DNA from: Microbacterium sp. AK009 | GTDB taxonomy: Bacteria; Actinomycetota; Actinomycetes; Actinomycetales; Microbacteriaceae | Direction of reading: 5' to 3' | Length of the DNA: 64,000 nt | Assembly (NCBI RefSeq): GCF_013410955.1 | Contig: NZ_JACCCG010000004.1 | Location: 186,001-250,000 of the forward strand | Part shown: piece after piece, positions 55,775-64,000 of the stretch | Position numbering within the stretch: the first letter of the stretch is position 1 | Layout of the letters: every line of letters starts with the position of its first letter | Translations under genes and position numbers: made by a program | The notes under the pieces: model-generated | What the model saw: only the letters and a program-made list of their open reading frames with translations | Databases searched by the model: none | Told to the model about the DNA's origin: nothing

Positions 55775-56523
55775 GCAGTCCGGGGCGGGTCTCCGCCGGC
55801 GCCGTGACCCAGTTCGCGGTTCTCGACGCGCTGCTGGCCGGCGTGTACGCATCGGGGATGCCGGTCGCGGAGGCGCTCGGGCACGGCGACTTCGGCATCG
55901 GATGCTGCGACCGCCTGGGAGGCGAGGTCGTCATCGTGGAGGGGATCGCCTACGCCTGCACGGTCGACGGGCCGCCTCACCGGATGGCCGGCACGGACAT
56001 CCTCCCCTTCGCCGACGTCTGTGCCGAGCCGTCCGTGACTCCCGCACCGACGGGTCCCGCGGATCTCGTGACCCTCACGTCGCTCATCGAGGCCTCGACG
56101 GTCAGCCGCAATCTCTTCCATTCCGTCCGCGTCGACGGCGTCTTCCGAACCGTCCGCGTGCGGGCGACGCGGCGGGAGCACTTCCCACTCCGCCCCCTCG
56201 CGGAGGTCGCGGACGAGCAGGTCGAGACCGTGTTGACGGAGGTCGAGGGGACGCTCGTGGGCTTCTGGGCGCCGTCGATCTATCAGGGCATCGCCGTCGC
56301 CGGACTGCACGTGCACTTCCTCGCGGCCGATCGCCTCGCCGGAGGCCACGTCCTGGATCTCGAACTCCGCGAGGGTGCGCTCTCCGTCGGCGCGTTCGCC
56401 CGGTTCACCCTCGTCCTGCCCACCGACTCCGGCTTCCTCGCATCCGAACTCTCCCACGACGACGACCATCGGATCGTCGCCGTCGAGGGCGGCGCCCCGC
56501 GCTCATCCGGCCGTCACCGGTAG
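55771..56523 (+). CDS. alsD: Acetolactate decarboxylase
   Basis: AlsD turns alpha-acetolactate into acetoin, an overflow route that avoids acid and relieves acetolactate build-up. The 250-residue product has the family blocks HGDFGIGCCDRLGGEVVIVEG, the zinc-site motif GLHVHFLAADRLAGGHVLDLEL (His-x-His) and EASTVSRNLFHSVRVDG. I chose the ATG at 55771, which overlaps the lipoprotein stop by 4 nt; an in-frame ATG at 55765 is possible. No acetolactate synthase of the catabolic AlsS type is in the window, so the ilvBN product may be its source. Confidence 0.9.
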   Translation: MSSPGRVSAGAVTQFAVLDALLAGVYASGMPVAEALGHGDFGIGCCDRLGGEVVIVEGIAYACTVDGPPHRMAGTDILPFADVCAEPSVTPAPTGPADLVTLTSLIEASTVSRNLFHSVRVDGVFRTVRVRATRREHFPLRPLAEVADEQVETVLTEVEGTLVGFWAPSIYQGIAVAGLHVHFLAADRLAGGHVLDLELREGALSVGAFARFTLVLPTDSGFLASELSHDDDHRIVAVEGGAPRSSGRHR

Positions 56524-57605
56524 GGGTTGGCGGAGCCGGACTCGGCGCCCTCGTCCGAGGCGGTCGCCTGGCCCGCGGCGAAGCCGCGATCCCACGCGTC
56601 GCCGCGTTCCTCGAGATCGCGCGAGAGTGCGTCGAGCCTCAGCACCCGCTGCGCGAGGCGCACCCACTCCCCCCACGTCGCCTCGCACTGCTCGGTCTCT
56701 TCGCGCGTCATCGTCAAGCGCCAGCGCTCCGGCGCATCGGCCGGTGCGAGCTGCAGCGGGCCGACTCGGGTGGGCTCTCTGCGGGGATCGGGCACGGCAT
56801 CCTCCTCGGCTGGGAACCCTTCGAGCATGCCGTACCGGCCGTCCCGATCGGCGGGTATGCGGCGCGCGTTCATCAGCTCTGCCAGGGATGTCTCGGGAAG
56901 GGCGATCCACCCCTCCCTGCGAGCCAGATGCGCAGCGCCCGGAGGGACGGGGGTTGTCGCGCCGATCGCGTGTGCACGGGCGTTCAGTCCTGCCACGACC
57001 GCGTCGAAGGCGTCGGCCGACCGCAGCATGTGGGACTCGACGGCAGCCGGGATGTGCAACCACGGCGCGGCATCGGTCAGCCCCGCCACAGCCTCGCCCC
57101 GGGCGGCGGCGTCGACCTTGTAGGCCGGGACGGCGATCCCCCACAGGCGCAGGGCGGCGGCCGGGTAGACCTCGACCAGCACGCCCGCCCCCGACCGGTC
57201 GACGCGGACGCCTGCCGCAGCGAATCGCGCAGTGAGCTCGGCGCAGCGCATCGCGGTCAGCCCGAGCCGATCTGTGGCGACGCTGAGCGGCCACCGCCCG
57301 GTGCGCTCGCGCACGATGCGATCGGTGTGCCGGTAGGCGAGCCGGCGTCGCCACTCCAGCCCCGAGTCTGGGCCGGAAGGCGGCGCGCCCCGCGCGTGCT
57401 GCCAGACGAAGTCGACGAAGTCGACCGGCCATCCCAGCGCGCAGTCGATGCCGACCGACGATGCCCCGCGGGCGGCCGCGACGATGTCCTGATCGTCGAT
57501 CCCGACCACGAGTGCGGTCACCTCGGCGACCTCGTCACTCCAATCGATCACGGCCATCGCGGTGCCCTGGGGCGAGGCTGCCAGGTCCACTCCGACGGTC
57601 TGCAT
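56514..57605 (-). CDS. DUF429 family protein (RNase H-like fold)
   Basis: The 363-residue product begins MQTVGVDLAASPQGTAMAV, the first beta hairpin of the DUF429 RNase-H-like fold with a likely metal Asp. GIDCALGWP and the central VEVYPAAALRLW block match the family. The last third (after about residue 260) is a hydrophilic Arg/Glu/Asp-rich region. The family is of unknown function; a nuclease role is only suggested by its fold. Its end overlaps the convergent alsD by 10 bp. It is divergent from the flavoprotein gene. Confidence 0.78.
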   Translation of the reverse strand: MQTVGVDLAASPQGTAMAVIDWSDEVAEVTALVVGIDDQDIVAAARGASSVGIDCALGWPVDFVDFVWQHARGAPPSGPDSGLEWRRRLAYRHTDRIVRERTGRWPLSVATDRLGLTAMRCAELTARFAAAGVRVDRSGAGVLVEVYPAAALRLWGIAVPAYKVDAAARGEAVAGLTDAAPWLHIPAAVESHMLRSADAFDAVVAGLNARAHAIGATTPVPPGAAHLARREGWIALPETSLAELMNARRIPADRDGRYGMLEGFPAEEDAVPDPRREPTRVGPLQLAPADAPERWRLTMTREETEQCEATWGEWVRLAQRVLRLDALSRDLEERGDAWDRGFAAGQATASDEGAESGSANPYR

Positions 57606-57711
57606 CCGCCCACGCTACCGACCGACTTCGCCCCTTCGCGCCGCGGGTGCCCCAAGCCGCGCTACGGTTTCCTCACACGCCCGGCTCGGCGATTCGGGAG
57701 GCAAGAGACGA

Positions 57712-59082
57712 ATGGGTTTCGACCACGCCATCGTCATCGGCGCAGGCATCGGCGGGCTCCTCTCCGCTGCGGCGCTGTCTCGTCGGTACGACCGTGTCAC
57801 CGTGATCGAGCGCGACAGACTCCCCGACGTGCCCCTCCATCGCCGGGGTGTTCCGCAGGACGAGCAGATGCACGCGATCCTCGCGATCGGGCAGGAGTCG
57901 TTCGAAGACCTCGTTCCCGGAGTGGCGGGCGAGTTCCTGCGCGCCGGCGCCGCCTGGTACGACTCCCCGCGTGGGATCGCCAGTCTCAGTTCGCAAGGGT
58001 GGGCCGCTCGCGGTCCGAGTGAGGCGTGGATCTACGGCATCCGCCGCGTGGTCCTCGAAGACGCGCTCCGCCGCAAGGTGTCTGAGATTCCCCAGGTGCG
58101 CATCGTGGAGGGTCAGGTCGTGGGCCTGCATCCGACCGGGAAGGGAGCGGTCGGGGGCATCGTCCTCAAGGGCATCGGCAGACCGCATCTCGAATCCGAC
58201 ATCGTCGTGGATGCATCCGGCCGCACGTCGCATGCGTCGGACTGGCTGGCGGAGCTCGGGTTCGTGCCGCCGTCCGAGCAGGAGATCGTCAACACGGTGA
58301 GCTATGCCACCGCCGTCGTCCGCCTGCCTGCGGGAACCCTTCGCGACGACATCCAGGGCTACCTCATCCCCCCCTTGCCCGATAGCCCGAATGGCGCCGT
58401 CCTCCTCCCCTGCGACAACGGCCTGCACCAGATCGTCGCCCTGTCGCAGTCCGACGGTGCGCCGCCGGCGACACGCGGGGACCTCATCGCCCATCTCGAG
58501 AGGGTGAGATCCCCCGTCGTCGCCGAAGCCGCCCGGCGGGCGGAGTTCCTGGGGGATCCCAAACCGTTCCGCATCCGCGGGTCGCGCCGGCGCCGGTTCG
58601 AGGACATGCCCGCGCATCCGGACGGGTTCGTGGCCATCGGCGATGCGGTCCTCGCCCTCAATCCCATCTACGGCCAGGGGATGTCGGTGGCTGCGGTCGA
58701 GGCGCGGACGATGCGCGACATCCTGCTCGGGACGACGGATGCCACAGGGCTCGCGGGTCGCATCCAGGAGTCTTTCCGCCCCACCCTGGATTTCGTCTTC
58801 GATTCGGTCGTCCGAAGCGACGGCGTCTTCCCGGGCGCCATGCTGCACGGTCTGGAGCAGCCAGCCCCTCCGAAATCCCGCGTGCTCGGCGCCCTGGCCA
58901 CAGAGGACTGGAAGACGGCGGTGGCGCTGCGATACGCAGGCCACTACTTCAGCGCCGAGCCGCTGCAGGCGCCCGAGATCCGCAGCCGCGCCCGCGCGTG
59001 GGCTGCCAGCGGCCGGAAGCCCCGCAGATCCGATCCGCGGGAGATCCCCCGGGCCTTCGACGGCGCGCCGCTCCCGCGATAG
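57712..59082 (+). CDS. FAD-dependent oxidoreductase/monooxygenase
   Basis: The 456-residue flavoprotein has the Rossmann FAD motif AIVIGAGIGGLLSAAAL at residues 6-22, the DASGRTS block near residue 165 and the second FAD motif AIGDAVLALNPIYGQGMSVA near residue 310. The style resembles group A aromatic or styrene-type monooxygenases and geranylgeranyl reductases; the substrate is unknown. GGGAGG (57695-57700) precedes the ATG by about 11 nt. It is 40 nt upstream of the amine oxidase gene and probably shares a transcript. Confidence 0.82.
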   Translation: MGFDHAIVIGAGIGGLLSAAALSRRYDRVTVIERDRLPDVPLHRRGVPQDEQMHAILAIGQESFEDLVPGVAGEFLRAGAAWYDSPRGIASLSSQGWAARGPSEAWIYGIRRVVLEDALRRKVSEIPQVRIVEGQVVGLHPTGKGAVGGIVLKGIGRPHLESDIVVDASGRTSHASDWLAELGFVPPSEQEIVNTVSYATAVVRLPAGTLRDDIQGYLIPPLPDSPNGAVLLPCDNGLHQIVALSQSDGAPPATRGDLIAHLERVRSPVVAEAARRAEFLGDPKPFRIRGSRRRRFEDMPAHPDGFVAIGDAVLALNPIYGQGMSVAAVEARTMRDILLGTTDATGLAGRIQESFRPTLDFVFDSVVRSDGVFPGAMLHGLEQPAPPKSRVLGALATEDWKTAVALRYAGHYFSAEPLQAPEIRSRARAWAASGRKPRRSDPREIPRAFDGAPLPR

Positions 59083-59122
59083 CGTCGGAGCACGCGTCGT
59101 GGATCACGGACAGGAGGCGGCG

Positions 59123-60451
59123 ATGGAGCACGTGGACACGATCGTGGTGGGGGCAGGGGTCGCCGGGCTCACCGCCGCGAGACTCCTGCAGGCCGCCGGC
59201 CAACGGGTCGTCGTTCTCGAGGCACGTGACCGCGTCGGGGGCCGGGTCCACACCGCGCGCCCCGGTGCGCGTGCGACCGACCTCGGAGCATCCTGGATCC
59301 ACGGGACCACCGACTCCCCCGTCGCGGATGCCGCCCGGGCGTTCGGCATGCGGATGGTGGAGTTCACGGTGGGCAGCTTCCAGCCGGACGGGCGGCCGAT
59401 CGCCTACTACGCCCCCGACGGGACCCGGTTGGCCGACGAAGCGGCAGCAGCATTCGCGGCGGATATCCGCACCGTGGATCAGCGACTTCTGGAAGTCATC
59501 GAGCGATCGGGGCCCGAGGATTCCTACCGCGACGTGACAGACCGTGCCATCGCCGATCAGGGGTGGGACCCCGAGCGCGCGCTCCGAGTGAGGGAGTTCG
59601 TCGAGCACCGGACGGAGGAGCAGTACGGAGCGTGGATCGACGACCTCGCCGCCCACGGCTTGGACGACGATCAGGTCGAGGGCGATGAGGTCGTGTTCCC
59701 CGACGGCTACGACCGCCTCCCCGCCCACCTCGCCGAAGGTCTCGACGTGCGGCTGGGTCACCTCGTGTCCCGGGTCACCTGGCACGCAGCGGGAGTGGAC
59801 GTGACGAGCCGCGGTGGCACCGCGTCGGCGGCAGCGGCCGTGGTCACCGTGCCTGTCGGGGTGCTGCAGTCCGCCTCGTTCACGATCGACCCGCCCCTGC
59901 CACCCGCCGTCGCAGAGCCGCTCGCCCGACTGCGGATGAACGCGTTCGAGAAGGTGTTCCTGCGCTTCCCCGAGCGCTTCTGGGGCGAAGGTGTCTATGC
60001 GATACGGCAGCAGGGACCCGAGGGTCGCCGGTGGCACTCCTGGTACGACCTCACGCCGCTGCACGATGAGCCGACCCTTCTCACCTTCGCCGCGGGGCCG
60101 GCCGCACGGGAGATCCGCACCTGGAGTCGCGATCAGGTCATCGCGTCGGTCATGCAGCAGCTTCGGCGGCTCTTCCCCGGGGCACCCGACCCGATCGACG
60201 TCGACGTCACCGACTGGCAGGGCGACCCTTTCAGCCACGGGTCGTACGCATACATGACCGTGGGCTCCGTCACGAGCGACCATGACGACCTCGCCACCCC
60301 GGTCGGCGACGTGCTGCACCTCGCGGGGGAAGCGACCTGGACGGACGATCCCGCCACCGTCACCGCGGCGATGTGCTCCGGTCATCGTGCGGCCGAGCGC
60401 GTGCTCGGGAGACCCGTCGCCATCGAGAGCATCTGGAACGTCCAGATCTGA
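59123..60451 (+). CDS. Flavin monoamine oxidase family protein
   Basis: The 442-residue amine-oxidase-fold flavoprotein begins MEHVDTIVVGAGVAGLTAARLLQAAG (FAD motif), with the GASWIHGTTDSPV substrate loop, and ends LHLAGEATWTDDPATVTAA, the C-terminal FAD ribityl motif. ACAGGAGGCGG precedes the ATG by 3 nt. It probably oxidises a polyamine or aromatic amine, with oxygen as acceptor. No covalent FAD-linking Cys is evident. It follows the FAD oxidoreductase by 40 nt on the same strand. Confidence 0.88.
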   Translation: MEHVDTIVVGAGVAGLTAARLLQAAGQRVVVLEARDRVGGRVHTARPGARATDLGASWIHGTTDSPVADAARAFGMRMVEFTVGSFQPDGRPIAYYAPDGTRLADEAAAAFAADIRTVDQRLLEVIERSGPEDSYRDVTDRAIADQGWDPERALRVREFVEHRTEEQYGAWIDDLAAHGLDDDQVEGDEVVFPDGYDRLPAHLAEGLDVRLGHLVSRVTWHAAGVDVTSRGGTASAAAAVVTVPVGVLQSASFTIDPPLPPAVAEPLARLRMNAFEKVFLRFPERFWGEGVYAIRQQGPEGRRWHSWYDLTPLHDEPTLLTFAAGPAAREIRTWSRDQVIASVMQQLRRLFPGAPDPIDVDVTDWQGDPFSHGSYAYMTVGSVTSDHDDLATPVGDVLHLAGEATWTDDPATVTAAMCSGHRAAERVLGRPVAIESIWNVQI

Positions 60452-60471
60452 CGGCAGCGCCGGCGGCGCGA

Positions 60472-61716
60472 TCACGCAGACAGGGCGAACCGGGGAAGGT
60501 CCAGAATGCCGCGTCGTGCCTCCTGTACCGCGGCGCACACGGCTCCGAGCGAAACGATGTCGGCCCCGAGCGCGGAGGCGACGATCTCAGGCGCGGGGAG
60601 ATCAAGCGTATCGGCCACCGCGCCTCGGGCCGCCTCGATGAGCGGCGCCGCGCCGTCGGCGACGGCGCCGGAGACGATCAGCAGCCGGGTGTCGAACAGA
60701 CTCCCGAAGACACCCGCGATGACCGCGAGCGACCCGCCGATCTCGTCGGTGATCAGCCGGGCACCGGGATCACCGAGGGCCGCCGCGGCGAAGACGTCCC
60801 TCCCCTCGATGTCGGCAGGCGACATCCGGTGCAGGATGCTCGAGGCCGGAAGCGCACCCGTGGCCACCGCATCGCGCGCGAGCTCGACGGCCCGGTGCCC
60901 GAACCCCCACGCACTGTCGACGCCCCGGACATGATCGAACGCGACCATCTCGCCGGCGCCGCCGTGCGCGCCCGTGAGCAGTCGCCCGTCGACCCAGACG
61001 CCGGCGCCCAGGCGCTCCCCGGCGAGGAGGACCACGAAGTCATCGCATCCGCGCGCCGCCCCCAGCGTCCGCTCGGCGACCGAGGCCAATGACGCGTCGT
61101 TGGCGACCTTCACCATGGGAAACCACTCACGGAAGAGTCTCGCGAATCCGGGGTTCATCCGTGTCCAGAACTCGGACCGGTCGGTCGGAGACTCGCCCCG
61201 CGCGTCGACGGGCGCAGGGAGTCCCACGCCCATCGCCGCCACCTCGTCCCGGGCCACACCGGCGATCTCGAGTGCGCGATCGACGGCACGGACGGCCGCG
61301 CCGCGTCTGACCTCGGGCGCATCGTCGTCGGCGTCGACGACGAGATGCTCCACCGCACGGGTCGTCCCCCGGAGGTCCGACACCGTCACGGTCAGATGCC
61401 CACGCCCCGCGTCGAGTCCCACGACGAACGCGGCATCCTGACGGAAGGCGAACCGACGCGCGGGACGACCCTTGCGGTAGTCGCCGACGGCGCGTGCGTT
61501 GGGAAGCTCGACGATGAGCCCGCGGGCGACGAGCTCGTCGATCACGTCGATCGCCGTCGACCGCGTCACCGCGACGTTCTCCATCACGTCCGTGGCGGTG
61601 AAGACCTCCGCGTCCCAGGCGTATCCGATGACACCGAGCAGGCTCGCTCGCCGCGGCGGGAGGGGGACGACACCCGGGTATGACAAGGGGTTGACCTTTC
61701 TTGCGTTCCTTTGCAT
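60472..61716 (-). CDS. ROK family transcriptional regulator lacking the zinc motif
   Basis: The 414-residue regulator has an N-terminal winged helix (FTATDVMENVAVTRSTAIDVIDELVARGLIV) and a ROK sugar-kinase fold: VVGLDAGRGHLTVTVSDLRG, KVANDASLASVAE and GERLGAGVWVDGRLLTGAHGGAGEM. The usual zinc-binding CxCGxxGCxE stretch after this is missing (FDHVRGVDSAWGFG instead). The C-terminal half is a divergent ROK domain. It is divergent from the sugar-uptake genes and probably controls them; an inverted repeat lies in the gap. Confidence 0.88.
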   Translation of the reverse strand: MQRNARKVNPLSYPGVVPLPPRRASLLGVIGYAWDAEVFTATDVMENVAVTRSTAIDVIDELVARGLIVELPNARAVGDYRKGRPARRFAFRQDAAFVVGLDAGRGHLTVTVSDLRGTTRAVEHLVVDADDDAPEVRRGAAVRAVDRALEIAGVARDEVAAMGVGLPAPVDARGESPTDRSEFWTRMNPGFARLFREWFPMVKVANDASLASVAERTLGAARGCDDFVVLLAGERLGAGVWVDGRLLTGAHGGAGEMVAFDHVRGVDSAWGFGHRAVELARDAVATGALPASSILHRMSPADIEGRDVFAAAALGDPGARLITDEIGGSLAVIAGVFGSLFDTRLLIVSGAVADGAAPLIEAARGAVADTLDLPAPEIVASALGADIVSLGAVCAAVQEARRGILDLPRFALSA

Positions 61717-61731
61717 TATGGATGCCAGGAA

Positions 61732-61767
61732 CTTGATTCGCGGCGTAAATTTAATGCCGCGAGCAAG
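61732..61767. promoter_or_regulatory. Candidate ROK-regulator operator (inverted repeat)
   Basis: CTTGATTCGCGGC (61732-61744) and GCCGCGAGCAAG (61756-61767) are imperfect inverted arms around an A/T-rich centre (GTAAATTTAAT), an unusual AT-rich island in this GC-rich DNA. It lies between the divergent ROK regulator and the sugar ABC genes, the position expected of its operator. Confidence 0.65.
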
Positions 61768-61797
61768 TGAGTGACAACTCTGACGAAGGACGATGAC

Positions 61798-63108
61798 GTG
61801 CCTCCTGGAAACCCTGCTCGTCGCGCTGCCGCGACGCTCTCCCTCCTCGCCCTCGCCGGCGCCCTGCTCGCCGGGTGCTCTGCCGACGGACGCGAGACCA
61901 TCCGCTTCACGTTCAGCAAGAGGGAAGCCCTCGACTTCATGAACCAGCTGGTGTCGGACTACAACAGCTCCCAGGACCAGGTTCGGGTCGAGATGGACAC
62001 CTCGGGTGTCGACGTGGTGTCCGCCAGCTTCGTCCGCGGCAACCCGCCCGACATCATGCTGGCCAACTACAACTACGAAGTCGCACGTTTCGTCGATCGA
62101 TGCGCTCTCTCCGACCTCTCCGGCACGGAGGCGGCATCGACCATCCGAGACGACCTCGACGTGCTGATGGCGCAGTACGGTTCGTGCGAGGGTCGGACCA
62201 GCGCCCTGCCCTATTCGATCATGGCATCGTCGGTCATCTACAACCGTGCGATCTTCGAGGAGAACGGACTCGAGGTCCCACAGACATGGGATGAGCTCAT
62301 CGCCGTCTGCGACGCGCTCGAAGCCGCCGGTGTCACGCCGTTCTACGCCACCTTCAAGGATGACTGGACGGTCGCCCAGGGCTGGTACGACTACGCCATC
62401 GGCGGCTCGATCGAGGTCGTCGACTTCTTCAATGAGCTCGCCGAGGAGGGCGCCGATGTCGGCGCTGCATCGACGGTGTCGTTCCAGGACCAGTTCGCCG
62501 AGCCTCTGGAGAAGATGGCCGAGCTCACGGCCTACACCAACGGCGATGCCGACTCTCGCGGCTACAACGACGGGAATCTGGCGTTCGCCTCCGGCGAGGC
62601 GGCGATGTACCTCCAGGGCCCGTGGGCGCTCGCCGAGATCGCCAAGACCGACCCTGATCTCGACCTCGGAACCTTCCCGCTGCCGATGACCGACGACCCC
62701 GCTGATCTGAAGGTCCGCGTGAACACCGACCTCGCCGCGATGATCCCCGAGGAGTCGCGCCACCAGGAGGCTGCTCGTGACTTCCTGGAATTCCTGTTCC
62801 AGCCGGAGAACATCGAGGCATACAACGAGTCCCAGTTGGGATTCGCTCCGACCGAGGGGTCACCGCCGCCGAGTGATCCGCGCGTGGAGGGGATGACCGC
62901 CTTCTACGAGGAGGGGCGGTTCTATCAGGGCCCGTCCGTCCTCGTCCCGAGAACCATCCCGGTCTTCAGCTACGCGCAGGCTCTGGCTCTCGGCGCCGAC
63001 ACCGAGGCGACGCTGCGGACGATGGACACCGACTGGGCCCGACTGGCCTTCCGCTCGCCGCTTCCCTCGAGCGAGACCGACGCGCAGGGCGAGGAGGCCA
63101 CGCAATGA
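61798..63108 (+). CDS. Sugar ABC transporter substrate-binding lipoprotein
   Basis: The 436-residue extracellular solute-binding protein (CUT1 family) probably captures a sugar or oligosaccharide. The signal sequence VPPGNPARRAAATLSLLALAGALLAGC ends with the lipobox LLAGC. The mature protein has the typical NYNYEV, GLEVPQTWDELIAVCDAL and AMYLQGPWALAEIAKTD blocks. I prefer the GTG at 61798 because AAGGA lies about 9 nt upstream; an in-frame GTG at 61771 is the alternative. It precedes the permease (overlap 4 nt). Confidence 0.9.
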   Translation: MPPGNPARRAAATLSLLALAGALLAGCSADGRETIRFTFSKREALDFMNQLVSDYNSSQDQVRVEMDTSGVDVVSASFVRGNPPDIMLANYNYEVARFVDRCALSDLSGTEAASTIRDDLDVLMAQYGSCEGRTSALPYSIMASSVIYNRAIFEENGLEVPQTWDELIAVCDALEAAGVTPFYATFKDDWTVAQGWYDYAIGGSIEVVDFFNELAEEGADVGAASTVSFQDQFAEPLEKMAELTAYTNGDADSRGYNDGNLAFASGEAAMYLQGPWALAEIAKTDPDLDLGTFPLPMTDDPADLKVRVNTDLAAMIPEESRHQEAARDFLEFLFQPENIEAYNESQLGFAPTEGSPPPSDPRVEGMTAFYEEGRFYQGPSVLVPRTIPVFSYAQALALGADTEATLRTMDTDWARLAFRSPLPSSETDAQGEEATQ

Positions 63109-64000
63109 CCGCCACCGAGACGATCGTCGCAGGATCGGCGGCGACCCGCCGCTCCCGGCGGCGAGTGGAACCCATCTACTATCTGTTCCTCCTCCCGAGC
63201 GTGGTGCTGTTCACCCTCGCGATCACGGTGCCGGGGATCGTCGGGATCTTCTTCAGCTTCACCGACTCCATCGGGATCGGCTCCTGGAACTTCATCGGCC
63301 TGACCAACTACATCGCCCTCTTCAGCGACCCCGCCATCCTGCAGAGCTACCTCTTCACCTTCGGGTTCGCCACGGCGACGGTCATCGTCGTCAACATCGT
63401 GGCGTTCCTGCTGGCGGTGGGGCTCACCTCCCGCATCCGGTTCCGCACCGGGCTGCGCACGATCTTCGTCATCCCGATGGTGATCTCGGGCATCATCATC
63501 GCCTACGTCTTCAACTTCCTGTTCTCCAACTCCGTGCCCTCGCTCGGACAGGCCACCGGGATCGGATGGCTGCAGGAGAGCCTGCTCGCCAATCCCGACC
63601 TCGCGTGGGTCGCGATCGTCATCGTGACCGCGTGGCAGGCGATCCCCGGCACGCTCCTCATCTACATCGCCGGGCTCCTGTCGGTTCCCGGTGACGTCTA
63701 CGAAGCGGCCGACATCGACGGCGCCAACAAGCGCCAGCAGCTCCTTCGCATCACGGTGCCGCTGGTCGCAGGCTACGTCGTGATCAATGTGATCCTCGGA
63801 TTCAAGAACTTCCTCAACGCGTACGACGTCATCGTGGGCCTCACCAACGGCGGGCCGGGAACGGCGACCCGCAGCATCGCGATGAGCATCATCTTCGGCT
63901 TCAACAGCGGCGACTACGCCTACCAGATGGCCAACGCGACCATCTTCTTCATCGTCGCCGTGCTCATCTCCGTCCTCCAACTCTCCCTCACCCGCGGAAG
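63105..64000 (+). CDS. Sugar ABC transporter permease (5' part, cut by the window end)
   Basis: The partial permease is 298 codons so far. It is a MalF/CUT1-like membrane subunit with about six helices starting IYYLFLLPSVVLFTLAITVPG. The EAA loop DVYEAADIDGANKRQQLLRITVPLV (residues about 201-225) contacts the ATPase. The frame stays open to base 64000; the end, a second permease and the ATPase lie outside. Its start ATG overlaps the binding-protein stop by 4 nt. Confidence 0.93.
   Translation, partial: MTATETIVAGSAATRRSRRRVEPIYYLFLLPSVVLFTLAITVPGIVGIFFSFTDSIGIGSWNFIGLTNYIALFSDPAILQSYLFTFGFATATVIVVNIVAFLLAVGLTSRIRFRTGLRTIFVIPMVISGIIIAYVFNFLFSNSVPSLGQATGIGWLQESLLANPDLAWVAIVIVTAWQAIPGTLLIYIAGLLSVPGDVYEAADIDGANKRQQLLRITVPLVAGYVVINVILGFKNFLNAYDVIVGLTNGGPGTATRSIAMSIIFGFNSGDYAYQMANATIFFIVAVLISVLQLSLTRG

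Overview
This window is high-GC actinobacterial chromosome. The gene order (smc-ftsY; rpmF-yceD-coaD-recG; leuCD-murA-plsC-gpsA-ddl; leuB-ilvE-gltX; ilvDBNC) and the protein sequences point to the family Microbacteriaceae, most likely Microbacterium or a close relative. That placement is inferred from gene content, not from a database search. There is no phage, insertion sequence, CRISPR array or obvious genomic island. The window is mostly core chromosome with a more accessory right-hand third.

Layout. 0-16 kb: signal-recognition receptor ftsY (cut by the left edge), smc, two very small ORFs before a tandem GNAT acetyltransferase, then DNA repair and RNA or ribosome genes (mutM, rnc, rpmF, yceD, coaD, recG, rsmD) and thiL. 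13.9-20.5 kb: a minus-strand run leuC-leuD-murA-plsC-gpsA-ddl joins leucine, peptidoglycan and phospholipid synthesis. It is preceded by a probable leucine leader peptide and attenuator hairpin. 20.5-27.5 kb: a TerC-family membrane protein, an ECF-type sigma factor with a membrane DUF4349 partner, and a fructose PTS operon (fruR-fruK-fruA) with a 10-bp-periodic operator. 27.5-30 kb: a decayed Ser/Thr kinase gene, tRNA-Glu, two plus-strand enzymes and tRNA-Gln. 30-48 kb: gltX, two MFS transporters, leuB, ilvE, serA, the ilvDBNC run and otsAB.

48-64 kb: a ketone-body or 3-hydroxybutyrate catabolic module (thiolase, two-subunit CoA-transferase, IclR regulator, alpha/beta hydrolase, 3-hydroxybutyrate dehydrogenase), tRNA-Lys, a HisN-like phosphatase coupled to a lipoprotein and an acetolactate decarboxylase, two flavoenzymes, and a divergent ROK regulator with a sugar ABC importer that runs off the right edge.

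How the genes fit together. Three separate clusters give ilvB, ilvN, ilvC, ilvD, ilvE, leuB, leuC and leuD; leuA and ilvA are not here. The acetolactate made by IlvBN is also the substrate of the acetolactate decarboxylase 12 kb away. gltX lies next to tRNA-Gln and near tRNA-Glu. Several genes have a -10-like hexamer exactly 6-7 nt before the start codon, which suggests leaderless transcription.

No wholly new multi-gene system is evident. The most interesting signals are the leucine leader, the 33-codon ORF with a strong ribosome-binding site, the fructose operator array, the decayed kinase and the zinc-motif-less ROK regulator.
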